A stretch of DNA of 64,000 bases from DASZIT01 sp036268775 (GTDB lineage: Bacteria > Actinomycetota > Acidimicrobiia > Acidimicrobiales > RAAP-2), in NCBI GenBank assembly GCA_036268775.1, contig DATATM010000021.1, forward strand, positions 1 to 64,000, written 5' to 3'. The position numbers were made by a program, and so were the translations under genes. A model generated the notes under the pieces. That model saw only the letters and a list, made by a program, of their open reading frames with translations, searched no databases and was not told the origin of the DNA. Shown here piece after piece: positions 32,988 to 42,580 of this stretch. Within the stretch, counting starts at the first letter, position 1; each line of letters opens with the position of its first letter.

Positions 32988-34202
32988 ACGCGCGACGACG
33001 ACCTTCAGCGACAGCTCGACTCGCTCCATGCCATCTCGGTTGAGATTGCCGCTCTCCACGAGATGTCTGAAATCCACGAACGGGCCCTGTCCTACTGCCG
33101 CGAGCTCACCGCCTCCGAGTTCGCCTTTACGGGCTTGCTGGTGGACGGGCCTCGGGTGATGGACGTGGCCGCCATCAGTGGCTTCAAACCCGTCGATCAA
33201 CAGTTCTACGACCAATTCCACAAGATGACCCTTCGGTCGAGTGTGGTGGGCGTAACCATCAAGGAACAGCGTCCGAACATCGCCAACGACGTTGCCCACG
33301 ACCCTCACAGTGTGGGCTTTCCCCAGGGGCATCCGCCGGTACGCAAGTTCCTCGGAGTTCCACTCCTCGTCGGGGCGAAGATGATCGGCATGATCGGCGT
33401 CGCCAACAAAACCGAAGGCTATGGCGTTGACGACGAACGCCTCCTATCGACACTCGCCAATCAGGTGGCGGTCGCGATCGAGAATGCTCGGCTCTACGAG
33501 CAACAGGGAAAAATGATTGCCAGCTTGGAGCAGCTGCACGATCGCCTGAGCGATGCGGAGCGGACTCATTTGCTCGACCACGAGCGTGAGCGCATCGCCG
33601 GGGACCTTCACGACCGGATCGAGCAGGAGATATTCTCGATCGGCCTCGGCATCAACTCGCTGCTCGAAGTCGATGCCATCGACACGTCGATGGCGGAACA
33701 GCTTCGGGCGACTCGCCAGCTGGTGGTCGCCGTGGCCGACGAAGTCCGGAAAGTCATCTTCGCCCTCGCCGTGCCGGGTCGCGGTAGCCACAATCTCAGT
33801 TCCGGGGTGCAATCGATGCTCCGCGACCTTGAGCGTCGGTCGGTCGTAAAGGGCCACCTGGTGGTGAGCGGGAAAGCGCCGTCCGGACTTGAGTGGGTCT
33901 CTGACGTGCTCTATTCGGTCATCAACGAAGCGCTCGCCAACGTGGAACGGCACGCGGAGGCTCAGGCTGCGCTCGTCAGCATCCGATACGAAGATGACCG
34001 GGTTGACGTCGTCGTGCAGGATGACGGAGCAGGAGTGTCTGAACTTGTCCTCCTTACCTTCCAGGACAGCTACCTGCACTATGGATTGCGGCACATGCGG
34101 GAGCAAATAGTATCGCTGGGGGGGACGTTCGAGATTGTCCAAGGCGAGGAAAACGGAACGATTGTTCGACTGAGCGTCCCGGTGCCAGCCACCACAACAT
34201 GA
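32988..34202 (+). CDS. GAF-domain sensor histidine kinase (DevS-like); ACG start possible
   Basis: Cytosolic kinase: GAF domain (about residues 1-145 counted from ATG 33063), HisKA_3 with RIAGDLHDRIEQEI (His183), then HATPase_c (VINEALANVERHAEAQ, VQDDGAGV, GLRHMREQI). The conventional start is ATG 33063, but the frame is open back to 32952 and reads as a helical lead-in (DDDLQRQLDSLHAISVEIAA) that fits the family. AAGGAGG at 32976-32982 stands 5 bases before an in-frame ACG (32988) with no ATG, GTG or TTG available, so ACG initiation is proposed. Coupled to the next gene by ATGA. Resembles GAF kinases sensing redox state or gas, but no haem ligand was verified. Confidence 0.85.
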   Translation, partial: TRDDDLQRQLDSLHAISVEIAALHEMSEIHERALSYCRELTASEFAFTGLLVDGPRVMDVAAISGFKPVDQQFYDQFHKMTLRSSVVGVTIKEQRPNIANDVAHDPHSVGFPQGHPPVRKFLGVPLLVGAKMIGMIGVANKTEGYGVDDERLLSTLANQVAVAIENARLYEQQGKMIASLEQLHDRLSDAERTHLLDHERERIAGDLHDRIEQEIFSIGLGINSLLEVDAIDTSMAEQLRATRQLVVAVADEVRKVIFALAVPGRGSHNLSSGVQSMLRDLERRSVVKGHLVVSGKAPSGLEWVSDVLYSVINEALANVERHAEAQAALVSIRYEDDRVDVVVQDDGAGVSELVLLTFQDSYLHYGLRHMREQIVSLGGTFEIVQGEENGTIVRLSVPVPATTT

Positions 34203-34834
34203 TTCGTATCGCACTCATCGACGACCACGAAATGGTCCGCGAAGGCCTACGGGCGATCTTGGAGACCGAGCCGGACTTTGACGTCGTGGCCGAGAGCAAC
34301 TCAGCTGATGACGTCGTCCAGCTCGCCGATCTGACGAGACCGGATGTCGTTCTCCTCGACGCCCGGCTTCCTGGAGTGAGCGGACCTGCGGCATGCCGGC
34401 TCCTTGTCGCCTCCCACCCCGAGGTGGCTGTCCTGATTGTTTCGACCTACTCCGACGATGAGCTGGTGGATGAATGCATCAGTGCCGGAGCCAAGGGTTA
34501 TCTCATCAAGGACATCGAGCGCTTCTCGCTCAAGGAGAGCATCCGTGCCGTCCACCGAGGTGAGGGCGCGGTGTCGCCAACGGTGGCCGGCAAGGTTCTC
34601 GATCGCCTCCGGCGCGCCGAAAAGAGCGAGAAGCCCGCGGCACCCGGGCTCAGTGACGGTCAACGGGTGATTCTGCGCTTGATCGCCGAGGGTTTCTCGA
34701 ACCGGGAGATCGCGTCAAGGGTCTATCTCAGCGAGAACACCGTGAAATCCCACGTCCAGGAGATCTTCCGCAAACTGGACGTCCGCAATCGGGTTGAGGC
34801 GGCGATTCTCGCCACCAAAGAGGGCTGGCTCTGA
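34199..34834 (+). CDS. NarL/DevR-type response regulator
   Basis: 211-aa partner of the overlapping kinase. Receiver with Asp8-Asp9, phospho-acceptor Asp54 (VVLLDARLPG) and Lys in GYLIKD; LuxR HTH (LSDGQRVILRLIAEGFSNREIA, ENTVKSHVQEIFRKL). All key residues are intact, in contrast to the atypical regulator at 31616. Targets unknown; stress genes nearby are candidates. Confidence 0.93.
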   Translation: MIRIALIDDHEMVREGLRAILETEPDFDVVAESNSADDVVQLADLTRPDVVLLDARLPGVSGPAACRLLVASHPEVAVLIVSTYSDDELVDECISAGAKGYLIKDIERFSLKESIRAVHRGEGAVSPTVAGKVLDRLRRAEKSEKPAAPGLSDGQRVILRLIAEGFSNREIASRVYLSENTVKSHVQEIFRKLDVRNRVEAAILATKEGWL

Positions 34835-34959
34835 GCCGCGAGGTTCCCGAGGCCGGCCCGTGCTCGACCGCCGGCTGCTGCCCGGCTCGGGAAAGAGGAG
34901 GTCACGCCCCTGGAGGGTGCAGTGATCGAAGAGTCACACCTCCATGGTGAAATGGGGTC

Positions 34960-37900
34960 ATGGTTCTGACCCAGACGCGCCCGGAGGGAGACCTGGGCGC
35001 ATTCCACCCGGCGGTAGCTGGCTGGTTCCAACGCCGATTCCCGGGCGGCCCCTCCGAGCCCCAGGTGGAGGGGTGGCCCCTGATCCGGAGCGGTGCCGAC
35101 GTGCTCATCGCTGCCCCCACCGGATCCGGCAAGACGCTGACCGGGTTCTTGGTGGCCATCGACGCCCTCTACCGGGCCCACGCCGCCGGGGAGGCGGTCG
35201 GCGGGGGCGCCCGGGTGGTCTACGTCTCGCCGCTCAAGGCCCTGGCCGTCGACGTCCACCAGAATCTGGAGCGGCCCCTGGCCGAGATCGCCGCGGTGGC
35301 CGCCGAGATGGGCCTCAGCGCCCCGGACCTGACCATCGGGGTGCGGACGGGTGACACCCCCGCCTCCGCCCGCACCGCCATGGTGGCCAAGCCTCCGACC
35401 TTCCTGGTGACCACCCCCGAGAGCCTCTACCTCCTGGTCACCGCGGCGAAGAGCCGGGCGATGCTGGGGTCGGTGGAGACGGTGATCGTCGACGAGATCC
35501 ACGCCATGGCCCGGGACAAACGCGGGTCGCATCTGGCCCTCACCCTCGAGCGCCTCGACCACGTCCAACTCGGGGATCGGCGTCCGCAACGGATCGGGCT
35601 GTCCGCCACCCAACGGCCGATCGAACGGGTGGCCGAGCTGCTGACCGGCGATCCCGACCATCGCGAGGGGAGGGCCACCGCCATCGTCGACTGCGGCCAC
35701 CGGCGCGACCTCCGCATCTCCGTCGAGGTGCCGGGGAGCGAGCTGGAGGCGGTGGCGTCCACCGAGCAATTCGGGGAGGTCATCGACCAGATCGCCGAGC
35801 ACGTCCGCGGCCACCGGACGACCCTGGTGTTCGTCAACACCCGGCGGATGTCCGAGCGGTTGGCCCATCTGCTGGGCGAACGCCTGGGCACCGACGATGT
35901 CGCCGCCCATCACGGAAGCCTGTCGAAAGAGCGCCGGCTCCGGGTGGAGGAGCGGCTCCGGGCCGGGGAGCTGCGGGCTCTGGTGGCCACCGCCTCCCTC
36001 GAGCTCGGCATCGACATCGGACCGGTGGAGTTGGTCTGCCAGGTGGGATCGCCCCGGAGCATCGCCACCATGCTCCAACGCGCCGGTCGCTCAAATCACT
36101 CGCTGGCCGGGGTGCCCGAGGCCATCGTGTTCCCCCTGACCCGGGACGAACTGGTGGAGTGTGCCGCCCTGTTGGCGTCGGTGCGGGCCGGCGATCTCGA
36201 CGCCACCGTCATGCCGGAGGCCCCGCTGGACATCTTGGCCCAGCAGGTGGTGGCCGAGGTGGCGGCGGCGGAGGAGTGGCGGGAGGACGATCTCTTCGAC
36301 CTGTTCCGGCGGGCGGCGCCGTTCGCCCATCTCGAACGGAGTGACTTCGACGCGGTGGTGCAGTTGCTGTCCGAGGGCATCGAGACCGGTCGGGGCCAGC
36401 GGATGGCCTACCTCCATCGGGATCGGGTCAATGATGTGCTCCGTCCCCGCCGGGGAGCCCGGCTGGCCGCCCTGACCAGTGGCGGGGCCATTGCCGAAGT
36501 GGGCGACTACCGGGTGTTGGCGGCTCCGGGCGACACGCCGGTGGGGACGGTGAACGAAGACTTTGCCATCGAGTCGATGGTCGGCGACGTGTTCTTGCTC
36601 GGCACCCACTCCTGGCGGGTGCGCCGGGTCGAACAGGGTGTGGTCCGGGTCACCGACGCCGAGGGTATGCACCCCACCATCCCCTTCTGGATCGGGGAGG
36701 CCCCGAGCCGCACCCGGGAGCTCTCCCGGAGCGTCTCCGACCTCCGGGGCCAGGTGGCCGAGCGGTTGGCGGCGTCGGACCCGGGAGGGGAGGAAGGTGG
36801 CAACCCGATCGTCTCTTCCGAGGAGGCCCGCCGAACCGCCCGAGACTTCGTGATGGAGGCCACCGCCCTCGACGATGGGGCCGCCGCCCAGCTGGTCGAC
36901 TACCTGGCCATCGGCCGGGCAGGTCTCGGGGTGGTTCCCACCCGGGACGACATCGTGTTCGAGCGGTTCTTCGACGAGGCCGGCGGGATGCAGCTGGTGG
37001 TGCACGCCCCCTTCGGTGGGCGCATCAACAAGGCGTTGGGGTTGGCGCTTCGGAAGCGGTTCTGTGCCACCTTCGACTTCGAACTTCAGGCCGCCGCCAA
37101 CGACGACGCGGTGGTGCTCTCCCTCAGCCCCCAGCACAGCTTCACCTTGGACAGCGTGCCCGGCTTCCTGCGGTCGGCCACCTTGGAGACCGTGCTGACC
37201 CAAGCCGTCTTGACCTCGCCACTGTTCGCCGCCCGGTGGCGATGGAATCTCAACCGGGCCCTGGCCGTCCTGCGGTTCCGGGGAGGCAAGCGGAACCCGC
37301 TGCCGATCCAGCGGATGGAATCCGACGATCTGATGGCCGCGGTGTTCCCGGCGTTGGCCGCCTGCCAGGAGAACGTGGCGCCCGGCCCCGTCGTCGTGCC
37401 CGACCAGGTGCTGGTGCGCCAGACCATGCGGGACTGCCTACACGAGGCCATGGACGTTGACGGACTGATCGAGGTAGTAGAGGCCATGGAACAGGGTGGG
37501 GTCCGGCTCCACTTCGTGGACTCGGCGGAGCCGTCGGTGCTCGCCCACGAGATCCTCAACGGGAAGCCGTTCACCTTCCTCGATGACGCCCCGCTGGAGG
37601 AGCGTCGGACCCGAGCCGTCCAGTTGCGGCGCGGGCTGCCCCTGGAACAGGCAGAGCTGGGGCGCCTGGATGCCGATGCGGTGGTCCGGATCCGGAGTGA
37701 GGCGGCACCCGACGTCCGGGATCAAGAGGAGCTGCACGATCTGTTGATGTCCTATGTCATCACCCGGCCGGTGCCGGAGTGGCAGTCGCTGTTCGGCGCC
37801 TTGGTGGCATCCGGACGGGCCATGGAGGTGGTCCCGCCCGGCGGGGAGACCGGCGGGCTGTGGTGTGCGTTGGAGCGTCGACCCTGGGCCGAGGCCCTGG

Positions 37901-39363
37901 TGCCCGAGGGTGAGTTCCATCCGGATCTGGCCCTCCCCCCGTCCCTCGTCTCCGGGGGTGCCGATCGGGCCATCGAGCCGGACGCGGCGGTGACCACCGC
38001 GGTGCGTGGCCACCTCGATGTCACCGGGCCCATCACCGTCTCCGAGCTGGAGGCGCGGCTCGGGCTCCCCACCACCCGGGTCCGGGTGGGCCTGGCCCGG
38101 GCGGAGGCCGAGGGGTTCGCCCTCCAGGGCCGGTTCGACCCGGCGCTGGGTGACGAAGAGCAGTGGTGCGCCCGTCGGCTGCTGGCCCGGATCCACGCCT
38201 CCACCCATGCCCGGCTCCGGCGGGAGATCGAGCCGGTCACCCCCCAGGAGCTCATGCGGTTTCTCCTCGAGTGGCAGCACGTCGCCCCCGGGACCCAAGT
38301 CGAGGGACGGGCCGGCGTCCTGTCCCTAATCGACCAGCTCCAGGGCTTCGAGCTGGCGGCGGGGGCGTGGGAGGAGTCGGTGCTCCCGGCCAGGGTCGCC
38401 GAGTACCAGGGCCAGTGGCTGCAGGATCTCTGCCTGTCCGGTGACGTGGCCTGGGGGCGCTTGTCGGTGCGGCCCTCGACCGAGGGAGAGGCGCCCGGCC
38501 GGGGGGCGTCCACCCCGTCGCGGGCGACGCCGATCACCTTCACCGTGCGGGATGACCTCCCGTGGCTGTTGCGAGCCATCCGGGGGGAGGCGGTGCCCAT
38601 CGACCCGGTCCATGGTGCCGCCCACGACGTCCTCCAGGTATTGCGGTCCCGGGGAGCACTGTTCCATTCCGAACTGCGGGCCTCGACCGGTCGGCTGCCG
38701 GTGGAGGTCGAAGAGGGACTCTGGGACCTGGTGGCCCGCGGGCTCGTCACCTCCGACGGGTTTCAGGCGGTGCGGTCGCTGTGGTCGGCCCGGGAGACGT
38801 GGCGACGGCGCCACCGGAATGACGCCCGGAGTCGGCTGGGAAGCCAGCGGGCCCAGTCGCTGCGGGCGGGTGGCGAGGGGCGTTGGGCGTTGTTGCCGGG
38901 GGCGGACGGCTCCGAGGGCAACGGGCGGCCGGGAAGCGATCTGGATCCCGACGGTTTGGCCGAGAACGTTGCCGCCCAGTTGCTCACCCGCTGGGGCGTG
39001 GTGTTCTGGGACCTGACGGTGCGGGAGTCACTGGCGGTCCCCTGGCGCGAGGTGATGTGGGCGTTGCGCCGGTTCGAGGCCCGGGGCCTGGTCCGGGGCG
39101 GCCGGTTTGTCACCGGGTTCTCCGGAGAGCAGTACGCCCTCCCCGAAGCGGTCGACCATCTCCGCCGGGTGCGGCGGGCGGGCAGCACCGATGGGGTGGT
39201 CCGGTTGAATGCCGCCGATCCGCTCAACCTGGTGGGCACCGTGGTCGCCGGTGACCGGATCCCGGCCGTCCGGAACCGCTGGGTGGTCTACCGGGATGGC
39301 GTGCCGGTGGGGGACGAGTCGGTGGGAGCCAGTGGGCCGCCGCTGCCGGCCGTTGGGCACTGA
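34960..39363 (+). CDS. lhr: Large DEAD/DEAH helicase Lhr
   Basis: 1,467-aa helicase of the actinobacterial Lhr type. RecA1 with Walker A APTGSGKT (52-59), VDEIHAM, and SATQRP; RecA2 with LVFVNTRRMSERLAHLLGE and QRAGRSNH; then the winged-helix and beta-barrel modules (DEAD_assoc/Lhr core) and a long C-terminal domain of about 600 residues typical of full-length Lhr. It unwinds DNA/RNA hybrids 3'-5' and is induced by DNA damage in mycobacteria. ATG 34960; the GGGG before it is a weak ribosome site, so a start shift is possible. Third-position GC is very high throughout. Confidence 0.95.
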   Translation: MVLTQTRPEGDLGAFHPAVAGWFQRRFPGGPSEPQVEGWPLIRSGADVLIAAPTGSGKTLTGFLVAIDALYRAHAAGEAVGGGARVVYVSPLKALAVDVHQNLERPLAEIAAVAAEMGLSAPDLTIGVRTGDTPASARTAMVAKPPTFLVTTPESLYLLVTAAKSRAMLGSVETVIVDEIHAMARDKRGSHLALTLERLDHVQLGDRRPQRIGLSATQRPIERVAELLTGDPDHREGRATAIVDCGHRRDLRISVEVPGSELEAVASTEQFGEVIDQIAEHVRGHRTTLVFVNTRRMSERLAHLLGERLGTDDVAAHHGSLSKERRLRVEERLRAGELRALVATASLELGIDIGPVELVCQVGSPRSIATMLQRAGRSNHSLAGVPEAIVFPLTRDELVECAALLASVRAGDLDATVMPEAPLDILAQQVVAEVAAAEEWREDDLFDLFRRAAPFAHLERSDFDAVVQLLSEGIETGRGQRMAYLHRDRVNDVLRPRRGARLAALTSGGAIAEVGDYRVLAAPGDTPVGTVNEDFAIESMVGDVFLLGTHSWRVRRVEQGVVRVTDAEGMHPTIPFWIGEAPSRTRELSRSVSDLRGQVAERLAASDPGGEEGGNPIVSSEEARRTARDFVMEATALDDGAAAQLVDYLAIGRAGLGVVPTRDDIVFERFFDEAGGMQLVVHAPFGGRINKALGLALRKRFCATFDFELQAAANDDAVVLSLSPQHSFTLDSVPGFLRSATLETVLTQAVLTSPLFAARWRWNLNRALAVLRFRGGKRNPLPIQRMESDDLMAAVFPALAACQENVAPGPVVVPDQVLVRQTMRDCLHEAMDVDGLIEVVEAMEQGGVRLHFVDSAEPSVLAHEILNGKPFTFLDDAPLEERRTRAVQLRRGLPLEQAELGRLDADAVVRIRSEAAPDVRDQEELHDLLMSYVITRPVPEWQSLFGALVASGRAMEVVPPGGETGGLWCALERRPWAEALVPEGEFHPDLALPPSLVSGGADRAIEPDAAVTTAVRGHLDVTGPITVSELEARLGLPTTRVRVGLARAEAEGFALQGRFDPALGDEEQWCARRLLARIHASTHARLRREIEPVTPQELMRFLLEWQHVAPGTQVEGRAGVLSLIDQLQGFELAAGAWEESVLPARVAEYQGQWLQDLCLSGDVAWGRLSVRPSTEGEAPGRGASTPSRATPITFTVRDDLPWLLRAIRGEAVPIDPVHGAAHDVLQVLRSRGALFHSELRASTGRLPVEVEEGLWDLVARGLVTSDGFQAVRSLWSARETWRRRHRNDARSRLGSQRAQSLRAGGEGRWALLPGADGSEGNGRPGSDLDPDGLAENVAAQLLTRWGVVFWDLTVRESLAVPWREVMWALRRFEARGLVRGGRFVTGFSGEQYALPEAVDHLRRVRRAGSTDGVVRLNAADPLNLVGTVVAGDRIPAVRNRWVVYRDGVPVGDESVGASGPPLPAVGH

Positions 39364-39436
39364 TCCGGCAGCCCATTCCAGCCGGGCAGCTGGCCTCGGT
39401 CGCCCTCAAGACCGTGCGTCTTCCAGCGGGGCTTGT

Positions 39437-39997
39437 TCACTCGGCTGCCGATCCGACTCGATCGCGTACCCGGTCGATCAGCGATGCGATCGGCTCGGCG
39501 AACACAATTCCGGGGCGGGTATTGGGCATCCGGGGATGAGGGCGGGTTGGTGCGGTCGCAGTGGCACGGGCGTACCGGTTGCCCAGGTCCCATCGCCGCA
39601 CGTCGGCTTCGAGGTTGCGCAGGAGGGGAAAGAGCATGACCTCCTCGTCGCGCATGTGCTCGATCATCTGCGACTGGAGCCCGTCGAGCACCGCGTCGAA
39701 CGCGTCGCCGGCGGAATCCAGCCTCTCGAGGGTGGCGGCCAGTTCCTCTAGATCGGCTTCTTCCCGGAGGAGTGCGGCCGCGACCATGTCCCCCGGGAGC
39801 ACGTCCGTCCGTACGGCCGGGTGCACCACTCGCTCCTCCGCCACCTCATGACGGACCAGGTGGACGGTGAGCTCGCGAACCCGCTCATCCCGTTGCCCAG
39901 GATCGAGTCCATGGAGGCTGGCGGCCAAGCGTTTCAACCCGTCGTGATCATGGGCGAGCAGGGGAACGATGTCGCTATCGGGATGCGGTCCAGTCAC
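39437..39997 (-). CDS. Hemerythrin-like HHE protein
   Basis: 186-aa four-helix protein. His/Glu ligand pattern HDHDGLKRL, HLVRHEVAEERVVHPAV and HMRDEEVMLFPLL fits a di-iron hemerythrin site. Binds O2 or protects iron; related proteins act in NO or peroxide response. The C-terminal 45 residues are a Pro-rich extension. GTG start. Divergent from the cNMP/FAD fusion gene, 246 bp apart, so both could answer to redox or oxygen state. Confidence 0.88.
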   Translation of the reverse strand: MTGPHPDSDIVPLLAHDHDGLKRLAASLHGLDPGQRDERVRELTVHLVRHEVAEERVVHPAVRTDVLPGDMVAAALLREEADLEELAATLERLDSAGDAFDAVLDGLQSQMIEHMRDEEVMLFPLLRNLEADVRRWDLGNRYARATATAPTRPHPRMPNTRPGIVFAEPIASLIDRVRDRVGSAAE

Positions 39998-40243
39998 TGG
40001 CGGGACTCCCTTCGGGCGGTAGAGGTCGAGAATCGGGTTCCGGCGCCCGCCATTTCCTAGGGTGATCAGCGAAGTACTCGTTCATTGTTGCTTGTCGGGT
40101 GCGGGCACGGCCTACGGATTCGCGTGGTTTCTCTGGATCGGTCTACTGCCATGCTGGAACCATGACCGGTTTCTGCACCGGGTGGGTTCGGCGCGTTCGC
40201 CCAGCGGCGATACCGGTCGTCGTGCCGGGGCGGGAGTGACGGG

Positions 40244-41968
40244 ATGACGTGTGCGGATGGCTCCGGTTCGGTCGCCGATCGAGCCCTCACCGGAGAGGAT
40301 GTGCTCGCCGAACTGACGGAAACCGCCGACCACTACTACGCGTTCCCCCGATTGACCGAACGGCAGATCGGGCTTCTGGCCGCCAAAGGCCATCTCCACA
40401 GGACCACCCGGGGGGAGCACCTGTATACGCAGGGCGATGAGTCCTGCGACTTCTACGTCATCGTCAGCGGGTTGGTGGCGGTGGTCGACGGCTCCTCCGT
40501 TGACGATCAGATCGTTGGTGTCCACGGAGAAGGCCGGTTCCTTGGCGAGCTGAGCCTGTTGACCGGCGAAACGCTCTACGTCACCGCGGTGGTGGTCCAA
40601 CCCGGCGAGGTGATCGCAGTGCCGCTGCGGGTGCTGACTCAACTGCTGTCCAAGGACACCGAGCTGGCCAATGTCATCGTCCGGGCCTATCTCACTCGCC
40701 GATCGATGCTCATCGAGATGGGCAACGGGGTCCGGATCGTCGGGTCGCGATTCTCGAATGACACCCGGCGGTTGCGGGAGTTCGCCGCCCGCAACCGGCT
40801 TCCCCACCGGTTCCTCGACCTGGAGACCGATCGAACGGCTGAGACGCTGGTTCGCCAGCTCGGAGTGGCTCCGGATGATACCCCCCTGGTTCTCTGGGGG
40901 GGCCAGATCCTCCGAAATCCATCCAACACCGATCTAGCCAAGGCACTCGGCCTGTTTGCTCCGGTGGAACCGGATGACCGGTTCGACCTGGTGATCGTCG
41001 GAGCCGGGCCGGCGGGACTCGGGGCCGCCGTCTATGGAGCGTCAGAGGGTTTGGCCACGGTGGTGCTTGATGCATCGGCCACCGGAGGGCAGGCCGGACT
41101 GTCGTCCAGGATCGAGAACTACTTGGGCTTCCCCTCCGGGGTGTCCGGGTCGGAACTGGCCGAGCGAGCGGTCGTCCAAGCTCGGAAGTTCGGTGCCCGC
41201 ATCACTGTTCCTGCGGAGGCAGTGGGGTTGGAGGAGCCGGGCGGGAGTTACCGGGTCCGCCTCCAGGACGGCAGCACGCTGGACACCCGAACAGTGGTGG
41301 TGGCGACCGGCGCCCGCTATCGCCGGCTCCCTCTGCCCGAGCTCCCCAAGTTCGAAGCGACCAGCGTCTACTACGCCGCCACCCAGGTGGAGGCCCAGGT
41401 CTGCGGGGGTGATCCGGTGACGGTGGTGGGGGGTGGAAACTCGGCCGGGCAGGCGGCGATATTCCTGGCCAAACACTCGGTTCGGGTGACGCTCGTCATT
41501 CGGGGTGGTGACCTCGACCAAGACATGTCCCGGTACCTGGCGGACCAGATCGAGAGCACGTCGAGGATTGACGTCCTTCTCTCCAGTGAGGTCGAGTCGC
41601 TGGTTGGAGAGGGTGGAGTGCTGGACGCGGTCATCGTCCGGGACAACCGGAGCGGGATGTGTCGCACTGTCGAGTCCCGGGCCCTGTTCGTCTTCATCGG
41701 TGCCGAACCCCATGTCGATTGGCTCGCCGACCAGCTCGAGCTCGACGGGTCAGGCTTCATCCTCACCGGGCCTGACCTCGGCCCCGGATCCGGCTCTGGG
41801 GAGGGCGATCCGGCCGGCCGGGTGCTCCTCGAGACGAGCCGCCGCGGCGTATTCGCGGTGGGGGACGTGCGCAGCGGGTCGACCAAACGGGTTGCCTCCG
41901 CCGTCGGAGATGGAGCAATGGCGGTCCGCTTGATCCACGAGTATTTGGGCCAGCCCTCTATCGCCTGA
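40244..41968 (+). CDS. cNMP-binding domain / glutaredoxin-like / FAD thioredoxin-reductase-like fusion
   Basis: 574-aa three-part protein. Residues 30-150: cyclic-nucleotide-binding fold (GEHLYTQGDESCDFYVIVSG, GEGRFLGELSLLTGE). About 165-245: thioredoxin-fold module (GSRFSNDTRRLREFAARNRL) without active-site cysteines. 246-574: FAD/NAD(P) reductase (VIVGAGPAGLGAA, VVVATGARYRRL, VTVVGGGNSAGQAA, FAVGDVRSGSTKRVA). The CxxC of true thioredoxin reductases, expected before the NADPH motif, is replaced by YYAATQVEAQ. It therefore passes electrons to another acceptor or acts as a regulated oxidase. Similar cNMP-reductase fusions are known in Actinobacteria and others. Confidence 0.88.
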   Translation: MTCADGSGSVADRALTGEDVLAELTETADHYYAFPRLTERQIGLLAAKGHLHRTTRGEHLYTQGDESCDFYVIVSGLVAVVDGSSVDDQIVGVHGEGRFLGELSLLTGETLYVTAVVVQPGEVIAVPLRVLTQLLSKDTELANVIVRAYLTRRSMLIEMGNGVRIVGSRFSNDTRRLREFAARNRLPHRFLDLETDRTAETLVRQLGVAPDDTPLVLWGGQILRNPSNTDLAKALGLFAPVEPDDRFDLVIVGAGPAGLGAAVYGASEGLATVVLDASATGGQAGLSSRIENYLGFPSGVSGSELAERAVVQARKFGARITVPAEAVGLEEPGGSYRVRLQDGSTLDTRTVVVATGARYRRLPLPELPKFEATSVYYAATQVEAQVCGGDPVTVVGGGNSAGQAAIFLAKHSVRVTLVIRGGDLDQDMSRYLADQIESTSRIDVLLSSEVESLVGEGGVLDAVIVRDNRSGMCRTVESRALFVFIGAEPHVDWLADQLELDGSGFILTGPDLGPGSGSGEGDPAGRVLLETSRRGVFAVGDVRSGSTKRVASAVGDGAMAVRLIHEYLGQPSIA

Positions 41969-42072
41969 TCGCCCGGGTGGACCCGCCGCCCCAAGACCAC
42001 GCGACCGCGGGTTCCACCCTTCGAGGCTAGGCGCGAGGTTGGAAGAAGTTCTGCGGGCGAAAGGAGTCGACC

Positions 42073-42501
42073 ATGTTGCTGCGTTTCGATCCGTTACGTG
42101 AAGTCGAGCGGGTGATCCCGCGCGTCCTCGCTCGGCCAGAAACGATGCCGATGGATGCCTATCAGGAAGGCGACCACTACGTCGTCTACTTCGACCTGCC
42201 CGGCGTCGAACCTTCCAATATCGATCTGACCGTCGAGAAGAACGTGGTGATGGTTCGAGCCGAGCGGACCTGGCAGCCCAACGAAGGCCAAGAGGTTCTG
42301 GTGTCCGAGCGCCCCCAGGGCACCTTTAGCCGACAGCTGTTCCTGGGCGACAGCCTGGACGCCGAGCAGATCGAGGCCGCCTATGAGAACGGGGTCCTGA
42401 CCTTGGTGATCCCGATGGCCGAGCAGGCCAGGCCCCACAAAGTGGCGATCACCGTCAATGGCGACCAGCGGGTACCGGTGGGAGCGGGCGCCGGTAGCTA
42501 G
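42073..42501 (+). CDS. Hsp20/alpha-crystallin small heat-shock protein
   Basis: 142-aa holdase. Alpha-crystallin domain about 25-125 (DAYQEGDHYVVYFDLPGV, GTFSRQLFLGDSLDAEQIEA and AAYENGVLTLVIPM), short tails. AAAGGAG ends six bases before the ATG. 79 bp upstream of dnaK, probably co-induced; no HAIR or CIRCE motif was found here. Confidence 0.93.
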   Translation: MLLRFDPLREVERVIPRVLARPETMPMDAYQEGDHYVVYFDLPGVEPSNIDLTVEKNVVMVRAERTWQPNEGQEVLVSERPQGTFSRQLFLGDSLDAEQIEAAYENGVLTLVIPMAEQARPHKVAITVNGDQRVPVGAGAGS

Positions 42502-42580
42502 CAGAACCTTTTGCAACCAAGGAACGAGTGAGACAGCCGAGCACCACCGCGGAGTCGAGGTGTCGAGGAAGGGAATCGAT

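Noticed and set aside
34960..39363. Long frames on both strands inside lhr.
   Set aside because: Shadows caused by high G+C third positions of the true frame.
40062..40247. 61-codon frame ending on the cNMP-reductase ATG.
   Set aside because: No ribosome site or family; stop-start overlap alone is not enough.
42458..42580. Upstream extension of dnaK.
   Set aside because: Overlaps hsp20 end; MAKSVGIDLGTTNS with a ribosome site marks the real start.
41969..42580. HAIR (HspR) or CIRCE (HrcA) element before hsp20 or dnaK.
   Set aside because: Searched by eye for CTTGAG-N-ACTCAAG and GAGTGCTAA forms; none seen.
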